DNA of 64,000 bases from an uncultured Alphaproteobacteria bacterium (GCA_937995535.1 CALKJU010000022.1:20408-84407); one strand, 5' to 3'. Positions 15,139-24,487 are shown, counted from the stretch's first letter. Numbers and translations are program-made. The notes: generated by a model from the sequence alone, not told the origin.

Positions 15139-15564
15139 ATGAGCGAAAAAGCCAGTCACAACGAGCTGCTCTCCCTGACAACGGAGATCGTGGCCTCGCA
15201 CCTGTCCAACAACACCGTCGCGGTGGGTGACATCCCGCAGCTCATCAAGCTGGTCTACTCGACCCTGTCAACGCAGGGTGTCGAGGAGAAGCCGGCCGAG
15301 CCGGAGCGGCCCGTCCCGGCCGTGCCCATCAAGAAGTCGGTGATGAACGATTACATCGTCTGTCTCGAGGATGGCAAGCAGCTCAAGATGCTGAAGCGCC
15401 ATCTCAAGACGCGCTACAACATGACTCCCGACGAGTACCGGCGCCGCTGGGGCCTGCCCGACGACTACCCGATGGTCGCCCCGGCCTACGCCCAGCAGCG
15501 CAGCTCGCTCGCCAAGAAGATCGGGCTCGGGACCAAGCCGCGGGCACGCGGCCGCCGCGCCTGA
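15139..15564 (+). CDS. mucR: Ros/MucR family global transcription regulator
   Basis: A 141-residue H-NS-like regulator of alphaproteobacteria. The N-terminal half (ELLSLTTEIVASHLSNNTV) is the oligomerisation region. The C-terminal prokaryotic zinc-finger-like DNA-binding domain contains CLEDGKQLKMLKRHLKTRYN and MTPDEYRRRWGLPDDYPMVAP. At the four positions that bind zinc in Ros the residues are C75, D78, H88 and Y93, so the metal site looks incomplete and the fold may be metal-free, as in some MucR homologues. The protein ends in a basic tail. Likely autoregulated through the AT-rich upstream region. Confidence 0.95.
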   Translation: MSEKASHNELLSLTTEIVASHLSNNTVAVGDIPQLIKLVYSTLSTQGVEEKPAEPERPVPAVPIKKSVMNDYIVCLEDGKQLKMLKRHLKTRYNMTPDEYRRRWGLPDDYPMVAPAYAQQRSSLAKKIGLGTKPRARGRRA

Positions 15565-15777
15565 GCCGCGCTCTCCGATATCGCCGCCGGTGCCGGACCC
15601 TTGCGGTCGGGCGCCGGCGGGCCTTACATTAGGGGCGGAACCTCGTACGGTCGGGAGGCCGTCGGCGCCGTCTTGTCGATACGTCCCGCGCATCCGTTGT
15701 GGCACGCCTGGCGATGACCGGCGACGCCGCGTCGCTCATGAGCCGGCCACAATTCCCTCCTAACGTGCGCGTCGAGC

Positions 15778-17166
15778 ATGCCGGGCGACAGGCCCGGCCC
15801 GGGCCAGACCTTGCCTAGGACCGTCTTCATCAAGACCTACGGCTGCCAGATGAACGCCTACGACTCCGAGCGTATGGCGGGTCTTCTCGCCGCCCACGGC
15901 TATGCCCGGACCGAGGCGCCCGAGGCCGCCGACCTGGTGATCCTCAACACCTGCCACATCCGCGAAAAGGCGGCCGAGAAGGTCTATTCCGAGCTGGGGC
16001 GGCTGAACGTGCTGCGCCGGGCGCGGCGCGCCGCCGGCGCCGACATGATCCTCGCCGTCGCCGGCTGCGTCGCCCAGGCCGAGGGCGAGCTGCTCGCCGA
16101 ACGCGCCCCGCAGGTCGACATCGTCGTCGGCCCGCAGAGCTATCACCGTCTACCGGAGCTGCTGGCACGTCGTGCGCGGGCCACCGGCGCCGTGATCGAC
16201 ATCGACTTCCCTGCGGAGCGCAAGTTCGACGAGCTGCCGCAGCCCGACCAGCCCTCGCCGGTCTCGGCCTTTCTCACCATCCAGGAAGGCTGCGACAAGT
16301 TCTGCACCTTCTGCGTCGTGCCCTACACCCGCGGCGCGGAAACCAGCCGCCCGGTCGGCGAGATCCTGGCCGAGGTGCGGCGGCTCGTCGCCGGCGGCGC
16401 CCGCGAGCTCGTCCTGCTCGGGCAGAACGTCAACGCCTACCATGGTGAGGGGCCGGACGGCCGGATCTGGAGCCTCGGACGTCTGCTCCGCATGTTGGCC
16501 GAGCTGCCGGGGCTTTTCCGTCTGCGGTACACCACCTCGCATCCGGCCGATGTCGACGACGAGCTGATCGCCGCGCACCGCGACGTGCCGCAGGTCATGC
16601 CGTTCCTGCATCTCCCGGTGCAGTCGGGGTCGGACGCGGTGCTGCGCGCGATGAACCGGCGCTACACCGCCGATGACTATCGCCGCGTCGTCGGCCGCCT
16701 GCGCGCGGCCCGGCCGGATCTCGCTCTGTCCTCCGACTTCATCGTCGGCTTCCCCGGCGAGACCGATGCGGATTTCGCGCAGACGCTGGCGCTGATCCGC
16801 GAGATCGGCTTCGCCCAGTCCTTCTCGTTCCGCTACAGCGCCCGGCCGGGCACGCCGGCGGCCGGGATGGGCAAGCAGGTCAAGGCCGCGGTCGCCGCCG
16901 CGCGGCTCGCCGAGCTGCAGGCTCTGCTCGAGGCTCAGGCGGCCGAGTTCAACCGGCGCAGCGTCGGGCTCGTCGTGCCCGTGCTGCTCGAGCGGCCCGG
17001 GCGGCATCCGGGCCAACTCGTCGGCCGCACGCCCTGGCTGCAGGCGGTCCACGTCGCCGCCCCCGGTCTGACGATCGGCAGCCTCGTCGATCTGCGCCTG
17101 GTCGCGGACCATGCGCACAGCCTCGCCGGCAGGCTGCCGGCGGAACCCGAGGAGGTCAGCGCCTGA
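15778..17166 (+). CDS. miaB: tRNA-2-methylthio-N6-dimethylallyladenosine synthase MiaB
   Basis: Radical SAM methylthiotransferase acting on i6A37 of tRNAs, 462 residues. The UPF0004 domain supplies three Cys for the auxiliary 4Fe-4S cluster ([34 protein letters not shown]). The radical SAM motif C-x3-C-x2-C is CDKFCTFC at about residues 172-179. A C-terminal TRAM domain ends at [15 protein letters not shown]. The first 11 residues are a short extension, and a TTG at 15811 is an alternative start. The upstream gap (15565-15777) shows no other gene. GAGGAGG near its 3' end serves phoH. Confidence 0.97.
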   Translation: MPGDRPGPGQTLPRTVFIKTYGCQMNAYDSERMAGLLAAHGYARTEAPEAADLVILNTCHIREKAAEKVYSELGRLNVLRRARRAAGADMILAVAGCVAQAEGELLAERAPQVDIVVGPQSYHRLPELLARRARATGAVIDIDFPAERKFDELPQPDQPSPVSAFLTIQEGCDKFCTFCVVPYTRGAETSRPVGEILAEVRRLVAGGARELVLLGQNVNAYHGEGPDGRIWSLGRLLRMLAELPGLFRLRYTTSHPADVDDELIAAHRDVPQVMPFLHLPVQSGSDAVLRAMNRRYTADDYRRVVGRLRAARPDLALSSDFIVGFPGETDADFAQTLALIREIGFAQSFSFRYSARPGTPAAGMGKQVKAAVAAARLAELQALLEAQAAEFNRRSVGLVVPVLLERPGRHPGQLVGRTPWLQAVHVAAPGLTIGSLVDLRLVADHAHSLAGRLPAEPEEVSA

Positions 17167-18140
17167 AGACCCTCGCCCCGCTCGCGGTCCCGGCCGGCTC
17201 GAGCCAACGGGTCCGCTTCGACGACAACGCCGTCTGCGCCGCGCTGTTCGGCCAGCACCACGTCAACCTCGCCCGGATCGAACAGAAGCTGCCGGTGAGC
17301 CTCGTGGCCCGCGGCAACGAGGTCTACATCCAGGGCGATGCCGACGAGGAGGTGCGTGCCGCCGCGGCCGTGCTCGAGGACCTCTATGGCCGCGTGCGCA
17401 GCGGCCGGTCGGTCGGGCGCGAGGAGGTCGACGCGGCGCTGCGCATGCGCGCCGGCGGCGAGCAGCGTGGGCGCGAGCTGGAGATCCGGACCGAGCGCCG
17501 GGTCGTGGCGCCACGCTCGGCCAACCAGGCCGCCTATCTGCGCGCGCTGGACAGTCATGACCTGGTCTTCGCGCTGGGGCCGGCCGGGACCGGCAAGACC
17601 TACCTCGCCGTGGCGGCGGCAGTGGCGCTGCTCCGGCAGAGCCGGGTCGAGCGGATCGTGCTGTCGCGCCCGGCGGTGGAGGCCGGCGAGCGCCTCGGCT
17701 TTCTGCCGGGCGACCTCAAGGAGAAGGTCGATCCCTATCTGCGCCCGCTCTACGACGCGCTGCAGGACATGCTGCCGGAGGGGAAGCTGCAGGCGCGCAT
17801 CGAGACCGGGCAGATCGAGATCGCGCCGCTCGCCTACATGCGCGGTCGGACACTCAACAACGCGGTCGTGATCCTCGACGAGGCGCAGAACACCACACCC
17901 TCGCAGATGAAGATGTTCCTCACCCGATTGGGCGAGAACTCGCATATGGTGGTGACGGGTGATCCGACCCAGAGCGACCTGCCGGCGGGGATGCCGTCCG
18001 GCCTCGCCGATGCGGTCGGTAAGCTCGAGGGTGTGCCAGGGATCGCCGTGGTCCGCTTCGACCAGGGCGACATCGTCCGGCACCCGCTGGTCAGTGCCAT
18101 CATTCATGCCTACGAGGCGGCGCAGCGGGCGGCCGGGTAG
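17163..18140 (+). CDS. PhoH-like ATPase, probable CTG start overlapping the miaB stop
   Basis: A PhoH/YbeZ family P-loop ATPase, about 325 residues: an N-terminal KH-like region ([25 protein letters not shown]), then Walker [12 protein letters not shown] near residue 139, [21 protein letters not shown], and Walker [10 protein letters not shown] near residue 236, then [17 protein letters not shown]. The first canonical start (GTG 17295) would delete 44 conserved residues. The frame opens at CTG 17163, which overlaps the miaB stop (CTGA) and lies 7 bp after GAGGAGG (17149-17155), so I take CTG. Neighbour of ybeY, its functional partner in rRNA/RNA handling in many bacteria. Confidence 0.93.
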   Translation: MKTLAPLAVPAGSSQRVRFDDNAVCAALFGQHHVNLARIEQKLPVSLVARGNEVYIQGDADEEVRAAAAVLEDLYGRVRSGRSVGREEVDAALRMRAGGEQRGRELEIRTERRVVAPRSANQAAYLRALDSHDLVFALGPAGTGKTYLAVAAAVALLRQSRVERIVLSRPAVEAGERLGFLPGDLKEKVDPYLRPLYDALQDMLPEGKLQARIETGQIEIAPLAYMRGRTLNNAVVILDEAQNTTPSQMKMFLTRLGENSHMVVTGDPTQSDLPAGMPSGLADAVGKLEGVPGIAVVRFDQGDIVRHPLVSAIIHAYEAAQRAAG

Positions 18141-18181
18141 CTGAGGGAGACGGAGGCCGAGGGGCGCTTGCCCGCCCGGCC

Positions 18182-18703
18182 ATGGGCGCAATGGACAGCG
18201 ACAGTAGTCGAAGTACCGAGGTGGCGATCGCCGGCGGCGCGTGGTCCGAGGCGATCGGCGAGGTCGAGGCGTTCTGCGAGCGGGTGGTCGAGGCGGCGCT
18301 CCGGTCGGCGGCGCCGCGCATCGCGGGGCGCGCCGAGGTCAGCATCCTGCTCACCGACGATGCGCGTGGGCGCGAGCTCAACCGCGCGTGGCGCGGGCAG
18401 GATCACGCGACCAACGTTCTGTCTTTCCCGGTGGCGGACGAGCCGCACGGGAAAGTCGCGGTTGGCCAGCCGGTGCAGCTCGGCGACATCGTCCTGGCCT
18501 TCGAGACGGTCCGCCGCGAGGCCGCGGAGGCCGGCATCCCCTTCGCCGATCATCTGGCCCACCTGCTCGTCCACGGGACGCTGCACCTGCTCGGCCACGA
18601 TCACCTGCAACCCAGCGAGGCGGAGGCGATGGAGCGGCGCGAGGTCGAGATCCTGGCCGGTCTCGGCGTCGCCGACCCCTACCAGGGGGAGCTCGCGGCA
18701 TGA
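18182..18703 (+). CDS. ybeY: Endoribonuclease YbeY (rRNA maturation factor)
   Basis: A 173-residue zinc-dependent endoribonuclease for 16S rRNA 3'-end maturation and ribosome quality control. The metal-binding motif H-G-x-L-H-L-x-G-H-D-H is complete (HGTLHLLGHDH). Upstream TNVLSFP and LGDIVLAFETVRREA are the usual family blocks. ATG 18182 or 18191 could be used. Its stop overlaps the corC start (ATGA). Confidence 0.96.
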   Translation: MGAMDSDSSRSTEVAIAGGAWSEAIGEVEAFCERVVEAALRSAAPRIAGRAEVSILLTDDARGRELNRAWRGQDHATNVLSFPVADEPHGKVAVGQPVQLGDIVLAFETVRREAAEAGIPFADHLAHLLVHGTLHLLGHDHLQPSEAEAMERREVEILAGLGVADPYQGELAA

Positions 18704-19602
18704 GGTCGACCGCGCCGCGCCGCGAGCCCGAGGCGATCGGCCTGATCGAGGCGATCGTCCGCCGCCTGCGCGGGCTCGGCGGCCGCGACAGCGACGCCGG
18801 CGGTCTGCGCGAGGCGCTCGAGAACCTGATCGAGGAGCAGGAGGACGGCGACCAGCTCGGCGAGGATGCGCGCGAGCTGGTCCGCAACGCCTTGAGCTTC
18901 GCCGATCTGCGCGTCGACGACGTGATGGTCCCGCGCGCCGACATCAAGGCGGTCCCGGTCGAGGCGACCCTGCCCGAGGTGGTGGCGGCGCTACGCGCGT
19001 CCGGCCACAGCCGCCTCGTCGTCTATCGCGGCTCGCTCGACGACGTGGTGGGCGTGATCGCGGTGCGCGACCTGCTGCCCTTCTGGGGCGACGGGGCGGA
19101 GTTCCTGCTCGAGCGGGTGATGCGGCCGATCCTGATCGTGCCGCCGTCGATGCGCGTCCTCGACCTGCTGATCGAGATGCGCGCCAAGCGTTCGCAGATG
19201 GCGGTCGTGGTCGACGAGTTCGGCGGCACCGACGGCCTCGTCACGCTCGAGGACATGATCGAGGAGATCGTCGGTGAGCTGAGCGAGGAGCAGGACAAGA
19301 ACCACGACCCGCAGCTCGTCGCCAACCCCGACGGGACCCTCGACGTCGACGCCCGCTACTATCTCGAGGATCTGGAGGAGCGGCTCGGCCTGGAGCTGCT
19401 CGACGCCGAGGAGCGCGACGAGATCGACACCCTCGGCGGGCTGATCTTCCACCTGCTCGACCGGGTGCCGGCCAAGGGCGAGATCGTGGCGCATCCGTCC
19501 GGCCTGAGGCTCGAGGTGCTCGAGGCTGGGCCGCGGCGCGTCGGGCGGGTGCGGATCCATCCGCTGCGGCCCGCCCAAGGTGCCGAGGCGCGTGACGGCT
19601 GA
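18700..19602 (+). CDS. corC: CorC/HlyC-type CBS-domain protein
   Basis: A 300-residue soluble protein with a CBS pair (about residues 65-185: VDDVMVPRADIKAVP, LVVYRGSLDDVVGVIAVRD, VVVDEFGGTDGLVTLEDMIEEIVGE) and a C-terminal CorC_HlyC (transporter-associated) domain. It lacks the DUF21 membrane domain of CNNM/CorB proteins, so it is the cytosolic CorC form, linked to Mg/Co efflux regulation. Its start overlaps ybeY by 4 bp and its end overlaps the lnt frame, so the run ybeY-corC-lnt is translationally coupled. Confidence 0.94.
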   Translation: MRSTAPRREPEAIGLIEAIVRRLRGLGGRDSDAGGLREALENLIEEQEDGDQLGEDARELVRNALSFADLRVDDVMVPRADIKAVPVEATLPEVVAALRASGHSRLVVYRGSLDDVVGVIAVRDLLPFWGDGAEFLLERVMRPILIVPPSMRVLDLLIEMRAKRSQMAVVVDEFGGTDGLVTLEDMIEEIVGELSEEQDKNHDPQLVANPDGTLDVDARYYLEDLEERLGLELLDAEERDEIDTLGGLIFHLLDRVPAKGEIVAHPSGLRLEVLEAGPRRVGRVRIHPLRPAQGAEARDG

Positions 19603-21217
19603 GCGCCGTGCCGGCGGCAGCGCCGCGGCCCGGCCTCCGGCCCCGCGCTGGCTGCCGCTGCTCGGCTTGCCGCTCGGCGCCGTCGCGGCCCTCGCCCTGC
19701 CGCCGCTCAACATCCTCCCGGCGCTGCTCGCCTTCGCCGCGCTGCTCTTGCTGTTGCGGCGGGCGCGGTCGTGGCGCGGCGCGTTCGCCGTCGGCTGGTG
19801 GTTCGGCTTCGGCTGGTTCCTCGCCGGCCTCTACTGGATCGCGATCGCGTTCTACGCCGACGCCGAGCGGTTCGGCGCGCTCGCCGTGCCGGCCACCGTC
19901 CTGCTCTGCGCCGGGCTCGCCCTGTTCCACGGTCTCGCCACCCTGGCGGTGGCGTCGGTGCGCTGGCTGAGCGCGCGGGCCGAAGCCTTCGCCCTTGCCG
20001 TGGCGCTGATGCTCGCCGAGCTCGTGCGCGGCACTCCGGGCCTGTCGTTCCCGTGGAACCCGGTGGCGCTCGCCTGGTCCGCGGTCGACCCGCTGCTGCA
20101 GAGCGTCGCCTGGATCGGCCAGAGCGGGCTCGGCCTCGTCACCCTGGTCGCGGCCATCCTCCCGGCGACGCTGCTCTCGGCGCGCGGCCGCCGCCGCTGG
20201 GTGCTGCCGGCCCTGGCGCTGGCCGGCCTGGCCGGGCTCTACGCGGCCGGTCGGGCGCGTCTGCTCGAGGCTCCACCGGCCGCGCTCGACGCGCCCGTGG
20301 TGCGCGTCGTCCAGGGCAATGTCCCGCAGGACCTCAAATGGGACGCGGCGCGCCGTCAGGAATGGTTCCTCCGCCACCTCGCCTTGAGCCAGCAGGGCGA
20401 CGCCGCCCCGCAGGTCGTGGTCTGGCCGGAGACGGCCGTGCCGTTCCTGCTCGAGCGCGATCCGGACGGGCGGGCCGCCCTGGCGACGGCGGTGCCGCCT
20501 GACGGCTGGCTGCTCACCGGCGGCAACAGCTACGACGACGGCGTCGAGCCGCCGGTCGCCCACAACAGCCTGTTCGCGGTCGACGCGGACGGTCGGCTGC
20601 ATGCGCGCTACGACAAAGTCGATCTCGTGCCGTTCGGCGAGTTCCTGCCCTTCCGGCGCGTCCTGGAGCGGGTCGGGCTGGAGCGTCTGGCGGTCGGCAG
20701 CATCGACTTCAGCCCCGGCCCGGGGCGGATGACCATCGCCCTGCCCGATCTGCCCCCGTTCAGCGCCCTGATCTGCTACGAGGCGATCTTCCCGCGCGCG
20801 GCGACCGCCAGCCATGCGCGGCCCGGCTGGCTCGTCAACGTCACCAACGATGCCTGGTTCGGGCGGAGCAGCGGACCGTACCAGCATCTGGCGATGGCGC
20901 GGCTGCGCGCGATCGAGGAGGGTCTGCCGCTGGTGCGCGCCGCGAACACCGGGATCTCGGCGATCGTCGACAGCCACGGGCGAACTGTGGCCGAGCTGCC
21001 GCTCGGCCGGACCGGCACCCTGGAGTCGCCCCTGCCGCCGGCCCTGCCGCTACCCCCGCCGGTCCGCGCCTGGGGCGCCTGGATCACGCTCGCCCTCTTG
21101 GCGCTGGTGGCGTCGGCGAGCGCGGCGCTGGAGGCGCGGGCGCGGGCCCGGCGGCAGCGCGGCCTCGCCCGCAAGAAGGGCGTCGCCGTCGTGGCGGCAC
21201 GGGCCGATGCGGGCTAG
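19580..21217 (+). CDS. lnt: Apolipoprotein N-acyltransferase
   Basis: Inner-membrane enzyme that adds the third acyl chain to lipoproteins, about 545 residues. An N-terminal membrane part of about seven helices (from WLPLLGLPLGAVAALALPPL) precedes a periplasmic nitrilase domain with the Glu-Lys-Cys triad: Glu in VVWPETAVPFLL, Lys in YDKVDLVPFGEFLPF, Cys in ALICYEAIFP. A final helix anchors the C-terminus (ITLALLALVASASAALEA). GTG 19580 or GTG 19592 may be the start. Both overlap corC. The tail of the gene overlaps the next one by 11 bp. Confidence 0.96.
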   Translation: MPRRVTAERRAGGSAAARPPAPRWLPLLGLPLGAVAALALPPLNILPALLAFAALLLLLRRARSWRGAFAVGWWFGFGWFLAGLYWIAIAFYADAERFGALAVPATVLLCAGLALFHGLATLAVASVRWLSARAEAFALAVALMLAELVRGTPGLSFPWNPVALAWSAVDPLLQSVAWIGQSGLGLVTLVAAILPATLLSARGRRRWVLPALALAGLAGLYAAGRARLLEAPPAALDAPVVRVVQGNVPQDLKWDAARRQEWFLRHLALSQQGDAAPQVVVWPETAVPFLLERDPDGRAALATAVPPDGWLLTGGNSYDDGVEPPVAHNSLFAVDADGRLHARYDKVDLVPFGEFLPFRRVLERVGLERLAVGSIDFSPGPGRMTIALPDLPPFSALICYEAIFPRAATASHARPGWLVNVTNDAWFGRSSGPYQHLAMARLRAIEEGLPLVRAANTGISAIVDSHGRTVAELPLGRTGTLESPLPPALPLPPPVRAWGAWITLALLALVASASAALEARARARRQRGLARKKGVAVVAARADAG

Positions 21218-21644
21218 CCCGCGGCCGGTCGATGTGCATGTCGGGCGGCGCCTGCGCGAGCGGCGCACGCTGCTCGGCATGAGCCAGGAGCGCCTGGCCG
21301 AGCTGCTCGGCGTGACCTACCAGCAGGTGCAGAAGTACGAGCGCGGCGCCAATCGGATCGGCTCCAGCCGACTGCACGACATCGCCCGCTTCCTCGACGT
21401 CCCGGTCGCCTGGTTCTTCGCCGGGCTCGACGAGCCGGAGAGCCGGGTGCCGGGCCTCGCCGAGAGTCCCGCCGTCTTCACCTTCGACGCGCCGGCACCA
21501 CCCCAGCCGCCGCCGCGCGAGACGGCCGAGCTGGTGCGTGCCTTCAGCGCGATCCGCGAACCCGAGGTACGCCGGCGCCTGGTCGACCTCGTCAGGACCC
21601 TCGCCGCCGTGTCGCGCCGCGACGGCAAGCCCGGCTCGGCTTGA
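21207..21644 (+). CDS. XRE-family helix-turn-helix regulator upstream of metK
   Basis: A 145-residue regulator: HTH_3 domain at residues 10-65 ([44 protein letters not shown]), then a proline-rich linker and a short helical C-terminus ([25 protein letters not shown]). This gene is conserved between lnt and metK in many alphaproteobacteria. Its target is not known to me, but location suggests control of metK or of methyl metabolism. It starts within the last codons of lnt. Confidence 0.9.
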   Translation: MRASPRPVDVHVGRRLRERRTLLGMSQERLAELLGVTYQQVQKYERGANRIGSSRLHDIARFLDVPVAWFFAGLDEPESRVPGLAESPAVFTFDAPAPPQPPPRETAELVRAFSAIREPEVRRRLVDLVRTLAAVSRRDGKPGSA

Positions 21645-21759
21645 CCCCTGGCCGGCGCACCACCTAAACAGCGCCGCCGCTCGACCCGGTCGCTGCCGTC
21701 GGCACCCGGGAACCTGCACCTTAACCCCGCTTTCGCGCGCTTCTGAGGAGACACGCCCG

Positions 21760-22941
21760 ATGGCTGCCGCGGACTACCTGTTCACGAGCGAGTCGGTGTC
21801 CGAGGGGCATCCCGACAAGGTCTGCGACCGGATCTCGGACGAGGTGGTCGACCTGCTGCTCGGCGAGTATCCCGAGGCGCGGGTCGCGTGCGAGACCTTG
21901 GCCACGACCAACCGCGTCGTCATCGCCGGCGAGGTGCGACCCGGGCCGGAGAGTAAGATCGACAACGAGCTGATCGCCCATACCGCGCGCCAGGCGATCA
22001 AGGCGATCGGCTACGAGCAGCCGGGCTTCCACTGGCACGAGGCGCGGATCGAGGTGCTGCTGCACGAGCAGTCGCCGGACATCGCCCAGGGCGTCGACGC
22101 GGACAAGGCCAAGGACAAGGACGAGGGCGCCGGCGACCAGGGCATCATGTTCGGTTATGCCTGCGACGAGACGCCCGAGCTGATGCCGGCGCCGATCCTC
22201 TACGCGCACCGCATCCTGCGACTGATGGCCGAGGACCGCCACGCCGGCAAGCTGCCGGAGCTCGGCCCCGATGCGAAGAGCCAGGTCACGCTGCGCTATG
22301 TCGACGGCCGGCCGGTCGAGGTCACCAGCATCGTCGTCTCGACCCAGCACGGCGAGCAGGTCAGCCAGGCGCGCGTACACGAGATCGCCAAGGCCTATGC
22401 CCGCCGCGTGTTGCCCGCGGCGTGGCTCACGGAAAAGACCGAGTTCTTCATCAATCCAACGGGCAAGTTCGTGGTTGGCGGGCCCGACGGCGATGCCGGG
22501 CTGACCGGCCGCAAGATCATCGTCGACACCTATGGCGGCGCCGCGCCGCATGGCGGTGGAGCCTTCTCCGGCAAGGATCCGACCAAGGTGGACCGGTCGG
22601 CGGCCTATGCCGCCCGCTATCTCGCCAAGAACGTGGTCGCCGCCGGGCTCGCCAGGCGCTGCGTGATCCAGCTCGCCTACGCGATCGGCGTCGCCCGGCC
22701 GCTCTCGATCTACGTCGACACCTACGGCACCGGCGAGGTCGACGAGGTCCGTCTCGGCACGCTGCTGAACGAGATCATGAACCTGAGCCCGCGCGGCATC
22801 CGCGAGCATCTCAAGCTCAACCGGCCGATCTACGCGCGGACCGCGGCCTACGGCCATTTCGGCCGCGAGCCCGACGCCGAGGGCGGCTTCTCCTGGGAGA
22901 AGACCGATCTGGTCGACGCGCTGCGGCGCTCCTTCAACTGA
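21760..22941 (+). CDS. metK: S-adenosylmethionine synthetase
   Basis: Makes SAM from methionine and ATP, 393 residues. It begins [22 protein letters not shown] (methionine/ATP site) and contains [12 protein letters not shown], the flexible loop and P-loop-like [31 protein letters not shown] lies at 21745-21750. I looked in the 115-bp leader for a SAM riboswitch and found no convincing match. The SAM-dependent methyltransferase gene trmB follows directly. Confidence 0.98.
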   Translation: MAAADYLFTSESVSEGHPDKVCDRISDEVVDLLLGEYPEARVACETLATTNRVVIAGEVRPGPESKIDNELIAHTARQAIKAIGYEQPGFHWHEARIEVLLHEQSPDIAQGVDADKAKDKDEGAGDQGIMFGYACDETPELMPAPILYAHRILRLMAEDRHAGKLPELGPDAKSQVTLRYVDGRPVEVTSIVVSTQHGEQVSQARVHEIAKAYARRVLPAAWLTEKTEFFINPTGKFVVGGPDGDAGLTGRKIIVDTYGGAAPHGGGAFSGKDPTKVDRSAAYAARYLAKNVVAAGLARRCVIQLAYAIGVARPLSIYVDTYGTGEVDEVRLGTLLNEIMNLSPRGIREHLKLNRPIYARTAAYGHFGREPDAEGGFSWEKTDLVDALRRSFN

Positions 22942-22942
22942 T

Positions 22943-23617
22943 CCGGGCGGCCCGGCGCGCCGGCAGATCTGGGGCCGGCGCAGCGGCCCGACGCTGCGCC
23001 GCGGTCGGCGCGAGGCTCTGGCGACGCTTCTGCCCCGCCTCGGCTTCACGCTGCCCGCGGAAGGCCCGCTCGACCCGCGCGCGCTCTTCGGGGCACCGGT
23101 GCGCGAGGTCTGGCTCGAGATCGGCTTCGGCGGCGGCGAGCATCTGCTGGCCCAGGCCGTGGCGCAGCCCGAGGTCGGCCTGATCGGCGTCGAGCCGTTC
23201 CTCGGCGGGGTGGCGCGTCTGCTGGCCGAGGCCGGCGCCCGCGGCCTGCACAATGTCCGCGTCCTGGTCGACGACGCCCGACTGCTCCTCGCGGCCCTGC
23301 CCGACGGCTCGATCGGCCGCCTGTTCGTGCTGTTTCCCGATCCCTGGCCGAAGCTGCGCCATCACAAGCGGCGGATCGTCAACCCGGCGACGGTGGCGGC
23401 GATGGCCCGTGTCCTGGTACCCGGCGGGGAGCTGCGCCTCGCCACCGACGATCCGGACTACGCCGCGGCGATGGAGCACGCCCTCGGCGCCGAGCCGCGT
23501 CTGACCTTCTCGCGTCTCCCGCAACGTCCGGGCGACTGGCCTGGCACGCGCTACGAGGCGAAGGCGCTCGCCGCCGGCCGCACGCCGGTGTGGCTGCGGG
23601 CGGAGCGTCGTCCGTGA
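22943..23617 (+). CDS. trmB: tRNA (guanine46-N7)-methyltransferase TrmB; start codon unresolved
   Basis: SAM-dependent methyltransferase for m7G46 of tRNA. The catalytic part is intact: REVWLEIGFGGGEHLLAQA (SAM motif I) and FVLFPDPWPKLRHHKRRI (motif with substrate-binding D-P-W-P-K). The first ATG/GTG/TTG in frame is GTG 23099, but the same frame upstream encodes RRQIWGRRSGPTLRRG and REALATLLPRLGF, which match the normal TrmB N-terminus. No canonical start exists between metK and 23099, and in-frame codons there offer only CTG 22994 or ATC 22967. The left coordinate given is the first codon after the metK stop, not a proven start. Confidence 0.85.
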   Translation, partial: PGGPARRQIWGRRSGPTLRRGRREALATLLPRLGFTLPAEGPLDPRALFGAPVREVWLEIGFGGGEHLLAQAVAQPEVGLIGVEPFLGGVARLLAEAGARGLHNVRVLVDDARLLLAALPDGSIGRLFVLFPDPWPKLRHHKRRIVNPATVAAMARVLVPGGELRLATDDPDYAAAMEHALGAEPRLTFSRLPQRPGDWPGTRYEAKALAAGRTPVWLRAERRP

Positions 23618-24336
23618 TCGTCCAATGCTGCCTCAACGGCGCCCGGCCCGTCGACTGGCATCCGCGCCTGCCGGTCACTGTCGAGGCGATCGTCGCCGAG
23701 GCGGTCGCCGCGGTTGCTGCCGGCGCGGCCGAGCTGCACCTGCACGTTCGCGGTCCTGACGGCGCGGAGACGCTCGCCCCGGCAGCGGTCGACACCACGG
23801 TCGCGGCGCTGCGCGCAGTGCTCCCCGGCACGCTGCTCGGCGTCAGCACCGGCGCCTGGATCGAGCGCGACGACGACCGCCGCCTCGCCTGCATCGCCGG
23901 CTGGCAGGCCTTGCCGGACCACGCCTCGGTCAACCTCGCCGAGCCTGGTGCTCCGGCGGTGCTCGAGCTGCTGCACCGGCGCGGCATCGCCATCGAGGCG
24001 GGCCTCGCCAGCGTCGCCGATGCCGAGCGGCTGGTCCGCCTCGGCCTCGCGCCGCGCGCGCTGCGCATCCTGATCGAGATCGACCTGCCGCAGCTCGAGG
24101 AGGCACTGGCAGCGGCCGAGGCGATCCGCGCTGTCCTGGCGCGCGCCGGGATCGCCAAGCCGATCCTCCTGCACGGCTTCGACGGCACCGTATGGCCGTT
24201 CGTCGCGCATGCCGCGACACACCGCCTCTCGACCCGCGTCGGCCTCGAGGACGGCGCCACCTTGCCCGACGGCAGCAGCGCCGCGTCGAACGCCGCACTC
24301 GTCGCCGCCGCTTGCGCCGTCCTGCGAGGGGCCTGA
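23614..24336 (+). CDS. BKACE-family beta-keto acid cleavage enzyme (DUF849), short
   Basis: A 240-residue TIM-barrel enzyme of the beta-keto acid cleavage (BKACE/Kce) family, which condenses a beta-keto acid with acetyl-CoA and cleaves it. The metal-binding H42-x-H44 (ELHLHVRGPDG) and the C-terminal R208-x-x-x-E212-D213 (TRVGLEDG) are present, so the active site looks complete. Family members are usually 270-300 residues, so this one is compact. The substrate cannot be read from sequence. The GTG start overlaps the trmB stop (GTGA). Its insertion between trmB and the rimP operon is unusual for this conserved neighbourhood. Confidence 0.87.
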   Translation: MIVQCCLNGARPVDWHPRLPVTVEAIVAEAVAAVAAGAAELHLHVRGPDGAETLAPAAVDTTVAALRAVLPGTLLGVSTGAWIERDDDRRLACIAGWQALPDHASVNLAEPGAPAVLELLHRRGIAIEAGLASVADAERLVRLGLAPRALRILIEIDLPQLEEALAAAEAIRAVLARAGIAKPILLHGFDGTVWPFVAHAATHRLSTRVGLEDGATLPDGSSAASNAALVAAACAVLRGA

Positions 24337-24392
24337 CCGTGGCGGTGCGGCAGGGCGCGGGCGGGTCCCGGCGCGCGCCGACGCGCTGCCCC

Positions 24393-24421
24393 TTGCGCGA
24401 CGGCGCTGGGCTCGTCATATA
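24393..24421 (+). promoter_or_regulatory. Predicted promoter of the rimP-nusA-infB operon
   Basis: TTGCGC (24393-24398), exactly 17 bases, then CATATA (24416-24421). The expected start of transcription, about 7 bases on, falls just before CCCAAC at 24431, the first strand of the leader fold described next. The match of promoter, start site and structure supports it. Confidence 0.6.
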
Positions 24422-24430
24422 GGCGCCATT

Positions 24431-24487
24431 CCCAACCGACGAGAGCCGGCGGAGAGTGGGTTGAAACCCGCTCCGATCGGCGTTGGG
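24431..24487 (+). promoter_or_regulatory. Foldable RNA leader upstream of rimP
   Basis: An outer stem pairs CCCAAC (24431-24436) with GTTGGG (24482-24487). It encloses an 8-bp inner stem, GAGTGGGT (24454-24461) with ACCCGCTC (24466-24473) and one G-T pair, closed by a TGAA tetraloop. The rimP ATG lies 3 bases after the outer stem, so the fold includes the ribosome-binding region and could control initiation. The operon encodes NusA and IF2, whose E. coli counterpart is autoregulated, but no named RNA family is claimed here. Confidence 0.5.

Noticed and set aside
15565..15777. Small open frame on the minus strand (15624-15833) between mucR and miaB
   Set aside because: Overlaps the miaB start, has no Shine-Dalgarno and no family features. 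I regard the gap as the miaB promoter region.
21645..21759. Possible SAM-sensing riboswitch ahead of metK
   Set aside because: I looked for the pseudoknot core of the SAM-II and SAM/SAH types and found no matching strand set. Only a good Shine-Dalgarno is visible.
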